From NCBI RefSeq assembly GCF_036898825.1, contig NZ_JARUND010000001.1, positions 2,790,001-2,854,000 on the forward strand: a stretch of DNA of 64,000 bases, written 5' to 3'. The notes under the pieces were generated by a model. The model was given only the letters and a program-made list of their open reading frames with translations. It ran no database searches and had not been told where the DNA came from. This document shows, piece after piece, positions 58,535 to 64,000 of the stretch; the first letter of the stretch is position 1; each line of letters opens with the position of its first letter. This DNA is from Streptomyces sp. B21-083. Lineage in GTDB: Bacteria > Actinomycetota > Actinomycetes > Streptomycetales > Streptomycetaceae. A program made the position numbers and the translations under genes.

Positions 58535-60286
58535 CTACTTCTTCGTGGTGCCGATGTTGAGGTAGTCGTACTGACCGCTGAAGGCCGACGTGGACACCAG
58601 GTTGGTGAAGTTGGCCGGGCGGTACAGCAGGACCTTGAAGTAGGTCAGCGGGACCAGGGCAGCCTCGTCCATCACCTTCTTGTCGATCTCGGTGTAGAGA
58701 CTGTCGCGGGCGGTCTTGTCCTGCGTGCCGATCGCCGTCTCCAGCTTCGTGTCGACTTCCTTGTTGTCGAGCTGCGAGAGGTTGGTGTTGCCGGACGCGC
58801 TGATCGCCTTGCCGTTCAGGATCTGCTGCAGGAAGCCGTAGCCGGACGGCCAGTCGGCACCCCACTGCATCATCATCAGGCCGACCTTGTTGTCCGCGTC
58901 CCACTTCGGGACACCCGCGTAGTCGGTGAAGTACTTGCCCGAGGGGAACTGCTTCAGCGAGGCGTTGATGCCGACGGCCTTCAGGGAGTTGATGATCGCG
59001 GTGGCCGCGTCGATCTCCTGCGGACGGTCGCTGCGCGCGGTGATGCTGGTGTTGATCGTGGTCTGGCCGCAGGCCTTGAGGGCCGCCTTGGCCTTGGTCA
59101 CGTCACCCTTGTTGCCGTCGGTGGCGTAGACGTCCGCCTTCGCGTAGCCGGGAATGTCCGGCGGAAGGACGGTCGTGGCGATGTCACCGCGGATCGGGCC
59201 GCCCTCGGCGGTCTGCACCGAGACCTTGTCGATGGCGTACTGCACGGCCTTGCGGCAGTCGACGTTGTCGAACGGCTTCAGCTTGGTGTTGATCGCCAGG
59301 TAGACGAGACGGCCACCGTAGGCGTTGTCGGTGCTGGCCTTCTTGTCGGCGTTGTTGATCACGTCGGCCTGGGTCGCGGCCTGGACACCCGTGCCGCCCA
59401 GGTCGATCGCGGTACCGGCCTGGACGTCCTGGTCGATGGTCTCCGGGTTGACCTTCAGGTTGACCACGATCTTGTCCGGGTACTGCTTGCGCAGCGGGTC
59501 GGTGCTGGCGTCCCAGTTCTTGTTGCGGACGAGGACGGCCTGCTTGCCCTCGTCGTAGCTCTGGAACTGGTACGAGCCCGAGGACACGATGTTCTTGATG
59601 TAGTCGATGCCCTTGTCCTTGGACTGGGGCACCGGCGCCGTCTGCGGCGTCGCGACCAGGTAGTCGAACTCCTGGAAGGCACGGTTGAGCTTGAAGACGA
59701 CGGTGGTGTCGTCCGGCGTCTCGATGGACTTCAGGCCCTCGGCGCTCTTGTCCTTGTACGGACCCTTGTACTTGTCGCCGCCCGCGAGGAACTGCTGGAA
59801 GTAGTTCGGGCCGAGGGAGAGCACGTCACGCGCGAAGTTGGAGCGCTCGACGGCGTACTTGACGTCCTTCGAGGTGATCGCGGTGCCGTCCTGGTACTTC
59901 AGCCCCGAACGGAGCTTGTAGGTCCAGGTCTTGCCGCCGTCGCTGGGCACGCCCGCGCTCGCGGCGAGGTCCGGGACCAGCTCGTTGCCCTTCTCGCCCG
60001 CGGCGGGCTTGAAGGTCATCAGCGGGCGGGCGTACAGCCGGCTGAGGTTGTACATGTACCCGTAGTACGTGTTGCCGGGGTCGAAGGAGTCCGGGACGTC
60101 GGACAGCTCGTAGGTGACCGTGCCCCCCTTCTGGGTGGAGGCGTTGACGACGTCCTTGGTCGCTGCGTTGGCCCCAGCCGCCTTGGTGCCGTCCGTCGAA
60201 TTGTTGTCATCGGCTTTGCTGCAGCCTGCTACCAGCAGACTCGCAGATCCGATCGCCGCAACCGCGGCCAGCGCTGACCTTCGCAT
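58535..60286 (-). CDS. Oligopeptide ABC transporter substrate-binding lipoprotein (DppA/OppA-like)
   Basis: A 583-residue SBP_bac_5 family receptor with a lipoprotein signal (SALAAVAAIGSASLLVAGCS). Family motifs are GGTVTYELSDVPDSFDPGNT, LKYQDGTAITSKDVKYAVER and DWPSGYGFLQQIL. It captures peptides at the outer face of the membrane for the permease pair. The ATG at 60286 (MRRSALAAV) follows GGAGGAG at a rather long distance; an upstream ATG at about 60307 is possible. It is second gene of the operon after a permease. Confidence 0.93.
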   Translation of the reverse strand: MRRSALAAVAAIGSASLLVAGCSKADDNNSTDGTKAAGANAATKDVVNASTQKGGTVTYELSDVPDSFDPGNTYYGYMYNLSRLYARPLMTFKPAAGEKGNELVPDLAASAGVPSDGGKTWTYKLRSGLKYQDGTAITSKDVKYAVERSNFARDVLSLGPNYFQQFLAGGDKYKGPYKDKSAEGLKSIETPDDTTVVFKLNRAFQEFDYLVATPQTAPVPQSKDKGIDYIKNIVSSGSYQFQSYDEGKQAVLVRNKNWDASTDPLRKQYPDKIVVNLKVNPETIDQDVQAGTAIDLGGTGVQAATQADVINNADKKASTDNAYGGRLVYLAINTKLKPFDNVDCRKAVQYAIDKVSVQTAEGGPIRGDIATTVLPPDIPGYAKADVYATDGNKGDVTKAKAALKACGQTTINTSITARSDRPQEIDAATAIINSLKAVGINASLKQFPSGKYFTDYAGVPKWDADNKVGLMMMQWGADWPSGYGFLQQILNGKAISASGNTNLSQLDNKEVDTKLETAIGTQDKTARDSLYTEIDKKVMDEAALVPLTYFKVLLYRPANFTNLVSTSAFSGQYDYLNIGTTKK

Positions 60287-60342
60287 GATGGTCTGCTTCT
60301 CCTCCATTGTTGGAAACTTGCTGAACTCCCGACGCGACCGCA

Positions 60343-61407
60343 TCAGCGGCTGCGCGGGTCGAGAGCGTCTCGGAGACCGTCGCCGAGCAGGTTGAACGCC
60401 AGGACGGTCACGAAGATGGCGAGGCCGGGAACGATCATGAACTGCGGGTCGACCTGGTAGTAGGTGACCGCCTGGTTGAGCATGCCGCCCCAGGAAGCCT
60501 GCGGGGGCTGGATACCGACGCCCAGGAAGCTCAGGGACGCCTCGAAGAGGATGTTGGTCGGGATGAGCAGCGTCGAGTAGACGATGATCGGGCCGACCAG
60601 GTTCGGCAGCAGCTCCCGGAAGAGGATGTACGGCCCCTTGGCGCCCATTCCCCGGGAGGCGTCGACGAACTCGCGCTCACGCAGGGCCAGCGTCTGGCCT
60701 CGGACGATGCGTCCCAGGTAGGGCCAGTTGAAGAAGCCGATGACGAAGATCAGCACGGTGATGTGGAGCGGGAGCCCTTCCAGGCCGAACGCGCCGCCCT
60801 GCAGCGTGGCGGAGATGGCGATGGCGAAGAGCAGAAGGGGGAAGGCCAGGAACGTGTCCATCAGGCGGCTGATGATCGTGTCGACGCGCCCGCCGTAGTA
60901 GCCGGCGACCACACCGAGGATCGTGCCGATCACGTTGGACAGGACCGTGGCGCCGAACGCGACGACCAGTGAGACCCAGGAGCCCTCAAGGATGCGGGTG
61001 GCGATGTCGCGCCCGAACTTCGGTTCGACACCGAGCGGGTGGTCCCAGCTCATGCCGCCGAAGCCGCCCTTGGGGAGGGAGGTGTTGGGGTCGATCAGGT
61101 CCTGGTTGAAGTGGTTGGGGTCGAGGCCGAACATCGCCTGGATGGGCCGGGAGAGGAGCGCGGTCAGGATCAGCAGGATGACGATGACGCCGCCGGCGAT
61201 GGCCACCTTGTCCCTCTTGAACCGCGCCCAGGCGATCTGACCCAGGGAACGGCCCTCGATCTGCCCCTTACCGGCACCCGCGAGCACAACCTCCGGCTGT
61301 GCCTCGGCTTCCGCTGCGGTGGTCTCGATCGGTGCGGTCACAGTGACCCGACCCCTCTCGCCGGTGGTGACCGGCCTACGCCTGCCGCTGTCTGCGGCTT
61401 GATTCAC
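60343..61407 (-). CDS. Oligopeptide ABC transporter permease (DppC/OppC-like)
   Basis: A 354-residue permease, first gene of the operon. A polar N-terminal region (residues 1-70) precedes six helices; the OppC N-terminal segment WARFKRDKVAIAGGVIVILL and the EAA loop FVDASRGMGAKGPYILFRE are clear. The GTG at 61407 has GGCAGG close upstream. A later in-frame GTG (product VTAPIETTAAEAEA) is an alternative. Here the operon order is permease, binding protein, permease, ATPase, ATPase. Confidence 0.92.
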   Translation of the reverse strand: MNQAADSGRRRPVTTGERGRVTVTAPIETTAAEAEAQPEVVLAGAGKGQIEGRSLGQIAWARFKRDKVAIAGGVIVILLILTALLSRPIQAMFGLDPNHFNQDLIDPNTSLPKGGFGGMSWDHPLGVEPKFGRDIATRILEGSWVSLVVAFGATVLSNVIGTILGVVAGYYGGRVDTIISRLMDTFLAFPLLLFAIAISATLQGGAFGLEGLPLHITVLIFVIGFFNWPYLGRIVRGQTLALREREFVDASRGMGAKGPYILFRELLPNLVGPIIVYSTLLIPTNILFEASLSFLGVGIQPPQASWGGMLNQAVTYYQVDPQFMIVPGLAIFVTVLAFNLLGDGLRDALDPRSR

Positions 61408-61764
61408 TTGCCTGCCGGGACGGGCCGCAGATGGTGCGGCCCGGTGACCCGACTGTTCGTTCCTGCTGACGATCCGTGCTGATTAGTCGACTAAGCCATG
61501 CTCCGCCCGACCGCAGGATCGATGACCCCATCGTCTGACAGGCGAGTCTTCAGTGATTCGGCGATCACGTGAAAGGTCTGTCGGCGAAAGTATGCGTAAA
61601 CGTGATGCTGTCCTGTGGATTCCGTTATCCGAACAGTGGGTAACGCCCCCCGGACGCGGGGCAGTTGGGATAGAAGGGACAATCGCATACTATCGCGACC
61701 ATTCTCCGCGATCTACGCGCGAAGACAGTGGCGCGCGAATTCGGCCGTACGTGTGACGGTCGGC
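61408..61764 (-). promoter_or_regulatory. 357-nt leader/promoter region of the peptide ABC operon, with a perfect 12-bp palindrome
   Basis: No convincing gene; a 65-codon frame at 61491-61688 has non-Streptomyces codon use and a TTA codon. The region is less GC-rich than its surroundings, as expected of a promoter. TTAGTCGACTAA (61483-61494) is a perfect palindrome about 76 nt before the first permease start and is the best operator candidate. No well-spaced promoter pair could be assigned. Confidence 0.5.
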
Positions 61765-62580
61765 TCAGTAACGACCCCGCGCGGGCGGATACCCGTATCC
61801 CGCCGCCGGAGCCTGCGGAGCCTGGGGCGGGGCGGCGATCGCGTGGGCCTCCCGGTCGTAGAACGGCCGGGCGTTCGCGCGCAGCCACATCACGACCGGG
61901 TCCTGCTCGTCCGACATCGCGACCGTCGACACCGGCAGCCCGTCGGGGACCGCCCCTATCGACTGCTGCATCATCGCGCGCACCGAGTCCACGGCCGGCG
62001 GCGAGGTGTCGTACACATCCAGTCCGATGGCCAGATACGGCGCACCGAGCGCCGGCTGCACCCAGGCTCGGCGCAGCGAGCGGACCGCCGGGGTGCGGTG
62101 GGCGTTCTGTGAGAGGAGGGCGTAGAACTGCGGGATCTCGATACCCGGCTCGGCCAGTCGCAGGGGTCCGGCGGGCTGGCGCTCCAGGCCCGCGGCGATA
62201 CGGCGCAGATCGAGCCAGGGGATACCGACGCCGCCGCCCGGGGAGTGCGGGTTGAGCCAGATGCCGTACTGGTCCGGGTACAGGGTGCGGGCCACGTCGA
62301 GGCCGTCGACCACCTCGTACGACCTGTTCCAGCCACTGACCGACAGTTCCTGGGCGGAGGTCACACAGGGCGCGTAGCCGTACCCGTCGACCTGCATGTT
62401 TCCGTACTGCGCGTCGGGGGAACCGGCCTGTCCGTGCCAGAGCAGCATCCAGATCTGGCCGGAGGACGGGGTCGCGAGGGCGCGCAGGAGCGCCTCGTAG
62501 GCGTCGTAACGCCCGGGCGTCACCTGGCGCAGCATGTGCTCGACCTGACCGGCCGCGGCCGTGCCCGACGCGCTCACCAT
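61765..62580 (-). CDS. SseB-like protein, first paralogue
   Basis: A 271-residue protein of the enhanced-serine-sensitivity (SseB) group in Streptomyces. The N-domain contains WMLLWHGQAGSPDAQYGNMQ; the C-domain contains RRAWVQPALGAPYLAIGLDVY and ends in DPVVMWLRANARPFYDRE followed by an Ala/Pro/Gly-rich tail. The function of the group is unclear. The ATG at 62580 has AAGGGG upstream. It is paralogous to the next gene, with which it shares the C-terminal DPV..WLRA..RPFY motif. Confidence 0.7.
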   Translation of the reverse strand: MVSASGTAAAGQVEHMLRQVTPGRYDAYEALLRALATPSSGQIWMLLWHGQAGSPDAQYGNMQVDGYGYAPCVTSAQELSVSGWNRSYEVVDGLDVARTLYPDQYGIWLNPHSPGGGVGIPWLDLRRIAAGLERQPAGPLRLAEPGIEIPQFYALLSQNAHRTPAVRSLRRAWVQPALGAPYLAIGLDVYDTSPPAVDSVRAMMQQSIGAVPDGLPVSTVAMSDEQDPVVMWLRANARPFYDREAHAIAAPPQAPQAPAAGYGYPPARGRY

Positions 62581-62718
62581 TACCGCCCCTTCGTAACCCT
62601 GACGAGTTGTGCGAGTTCAGTTTAAGCAGCGGCGCTGACAGACACGGTCTGTGGAAGCGGCCCAGGAGCTGCCCAGGAGCTGGAGACTTGCTGTGTTCGG
62701 GCGGCCGCGGGCCCATTG

Positions 62719-62757
62719 TGGCTGGTCGCGCGGTTCCTCGCGCCCCTTTGGGGCGCT
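62719..62757. repeat. Streptomyces dispersed hairpin repeat, used as terminator
   Basis: The sequence TGGCTGGTCGCGCGGTTCCT and the following GCGCCCC-TTT-GGGGCGC hairpin (7-bp stem, 62740-62756) match a GC-rich element scattered in Streptomyces intergenic regions. It begins 2 nt after the stop of the second SseB-like gene and probably terminates it. A short direct repeat (CCCAGGAGCTG twice) lies nearby at about 62663-62690. Confidence 0.65.
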
Positions 62758-62759
62758 CC

Positions 62760-63557
62760 TCAGCCCCCGTGTTGGTAGAAGGGGCGGACCTTTGCCCGCA
62801 GCCAGTCCGTCACCGGGTCCTGGGCTATGTCCAGGAAGACGAGGTTCACCGGCCAGGGGGAGGGGGTGTGGCCCAGGGCCCTGGCCAGGGCGTCCATGGG
62901 TATGGTGCGGACCACCGGGTCCCAGGGGGAGAGTTCGACGCCTATGAACATGACGGGGGCGGCCGTTTCTATCGTCGCCAGGCAGCGGCGGGCCGTCCGG
63001 ACCACGCCCGTGCCGGCGAACTCCGCTGTCGCGGCGGCGAGGAAGTCGACCGGGTCCTGCTGCCAGTCGGGCTCGTAGAGGCGGACCCGGCCGCCGCCCG
63101 CGCCGTCGAGGAGGGTGCGGCCGGAGCGGCAGAGCTGGGCCACGGCCTGCGGGGGCAGCGGGGCGCCGACCACGCCGTCCGGGTTCACGGCGATGCCGAC
63201 CTGGGGCGGCAGACCGCGGGCGAACTCGACCGCGGGGGCCACGGTGTACGACACATGGCCGCCGACGACCTGCCGGAACTGCTCCTCCGAGCTGAAGACC
63301 GGCACGTACGCCTGGCCCGCGATGTCCATCGTGGGCAGGTCGAGGGGGCCGCTGTAGGGGCCGCCGCCGGACGGAAGGGGGACCCAGACGAAGCTGCGGC
63401 CGAGGACCTCGACGATGCGGGCGCCCGCGCCGGGGACGCCGAGAGAGGCCGAGAGCACCTCCTCCAGCTCGTTGCCGGGCCATCCGCCGTGCGAATGGGG
63501 ATGCGCCTGGGGGAAGCCCCCGGGAAAGTCCGGGGTGAAGTCCGCCGGGATGTCCAT
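62760..63557 (-). CDS. SseB-like protein, second paralogue
   Basis: A 265-residue protein with the SseB N-terminal domain (SFVWVPLPSGGGPYSGPLDL, then YVPVFSSEEQFRQVV) and an SseB C-terminal domain ending DPVTDWLRAKVRPFYQHGG. The match to the first paralogue is strongest in the C-terminal domain, suggesting an old tandem duplication. The ATG at 63557 gives MDIPADFTPDFPGGF. Function unknown. Confidence 0.75.
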   Translation of the reverse strand: MDIPADFTPDFPGGFPQAHPHSHGGWPGNELEEVLSASLGVPGAGARIVEVLGRSFVWVPLPSGGGPYSGPLDLPTMDIAGQAYVPVFSSEEQFRQVVGGHVSYTVAPAVEFARGLPPQVGIAVNPDGVVGAPLPPQAVAQLCRSGRTLLDGAGGGRVRLYEPDWQQDPVDFLAAATAEFAGTGVVRTARRCLATIETAAPVMFIGVELSPWDPVVRTIPMDALARALGHTPSPWPVNLVFLDIAQDPVTDWLRAKVRPFYQHGG

Positions 63558-63650
63558 CTGCCTACCGCCTGCTGTGAACCGCTGTCCTGAGTCCCTCAAG
63601 GGGAGTCCCCTCATGGGCAAAACCCTAACCGGCCCCGCCGGATACGGCGG

Positions 63651-64000
63651 TCAGTCCGCGAAGTCGATCCTGCGCAGGATGTCCGCCGCGTCCCGGTCGA
63701 TCAGCACCGCCGAGCCGCAGCCGTCCGGCAGGTTCCCCTTCTCCACCGAGCGCAGCAGCCGCGAGGCGGCCTGACGGTGACGCAGGAACGCGTACCGCGA
63801 GACACCCCGACCCCGTTCACGCTGGCCCTCCAGCGCCTCACCCGGGGTGACGTCGAGGAGGAGCAGATGGAGGGTGCCGCCCCGGCGGCGGGCCTCGCGG
63901 GCCAGCCAGCCACGCACCCAGGCCTGCGTACCGCAGTCGTGCACGACGACTCCGGCGCCGGAGCGCAGGGCGCGGCGCAGTCCGGCGTAGTGGGCGAGGC
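63651..64000 (-). CDS. P-loop kinase-like protein, C-terminal part (gene runs off the right edge)
   Basis: The last 115 codons of a protein: LRRALRSGAGVVVHDCGTQA, then HLLLLDVTPGEALEGQRERG, VSRYAFLRHRQAASRLL and DRDAADILRRIDF. This is the usual C-terminal half of AAA_33-type (predicted kinase/zeta-like) proteins, with the Arg lid in GRGVSRYAFLRHR; the Walker A region lies beyond the window. Substrate unknown. It stops 93 nt upstream of the second SseB-like gene on the same strand. Confidence 0.7.
   Translation of the reverse strand, partial: LAHYAGLRRALRSGAGVVVHDCGTQAWVRGWLAREARRRGGTLHLLLLDVTPGEALEGQRERGRGVSRYAFLRHRQAASRLLRSVEKGNLPDGCGSAVLIDRDAADILRRIDFAD

Noticed and set aside
61491..61688. 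65-codon frame upstream of the peptide ABC operon
   Set aside because: Codon third positions are not GC-biased, it contains TTA and other rare codons, has no ribosome site and spans the likely promoter and palindrome; judged non-coding.

Overview
This 64 kb window is a stretch of Streptomyces (or very close actinomycete) core chromosome. GC content is very high with strong third-position GC bias, starts are often GTG, spacing is compact, and the proteins match Streptomyces families: a PucR-type proline regulator, a LAL-type LuxR regulator, DUF6191, twin-arginine secreted enzymes and SseB-like proteins. Two GC-rich dispersed repeats known from Streptomyces chromosomes are also present.

Layout. 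1-1652: ilvE (partial) and leuB. 1805-3526: a secreted purple-acid-phosphatase-like lipoprotein and a 43-residue ORF. 3783-4803: two gene remnants joined at their 5' ends, an aminoglycoside 2'-N-acetyltransferase homologue and a GH97 glycosidase. 4856-9162: proline catabolism (pruA with an apparent frameshift, putA, a divergent PucR-type regulator). 9159-11385: a divergent TetR/MFS efflux pair with operator repeats. 11470-17096: serA, ilvC, ilvN, ilvB and an ilvB leader peptide with attenuator. 17130-20057: a membrane PAS-GGDEF-EAL protein with a degenerate EAL domain. 20517-31948: dehydrogenases, a large LuxR regulator with an orphan RelE-like toxin behind it, small conserved proteins, GNAT and MMPL proteins. 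32142-36616: a methyltransferase and the gatC-gatA-small protein-gatB operon. 36797-43505: a second GGDEF-EAL protein (RmdB-like, intact motifs), ligA, a MetE-like protein, a 191-bp palindromic element and an SDR. 43592-49170: DUF427, a possible degenerate gene, mnmA, an amidase, a multicopper oxidase and a cysteine desulfurase. 49222-55071: small membrane proteins, TetR, a repetitive lipoprotein, thioesterase, esterase, a half-length TRIC channel and an M1 peptidase. 55175-61407: a five-gene oligopeptide ABC operon. 61765-64000: two SseB-like paralogues and a partial P-loop protein.

How the genes work together. IlvB/IlvN, IlvC, LeuB and IlvE are steps of branched-chain amino acid synthesis. 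The ilvB leader encodes a 13-residue peptide with an Ile-Leu-Val-Leu run followed by an intrinsic terminator, so ribosome-mediated attenuation is expected. PutA and PruA convert proline to glutamate. GatCAB completes Gln/Asn-tRNA by transamidation. The cysteine desulfurase can supply sulfur to MnmA for tRNA thiolation. The two cyclic-di-GMP proteins sit about 20 kb apart, one looking like a cyclase with a dead phosphodiesterase domain and the other with an intact phosphodiesterase domain.

I see no CRISPR array, prophage, insertion sequence or biosynthetic gene cluster, and no clear new multigene system. The best leads are the double-truncated AAC(2')/GH97 scar, the half-length TRIC protein, the degenerate-EAL cyclase, the 191-bp palindrome and several unannotated small genes and regulatory sites.
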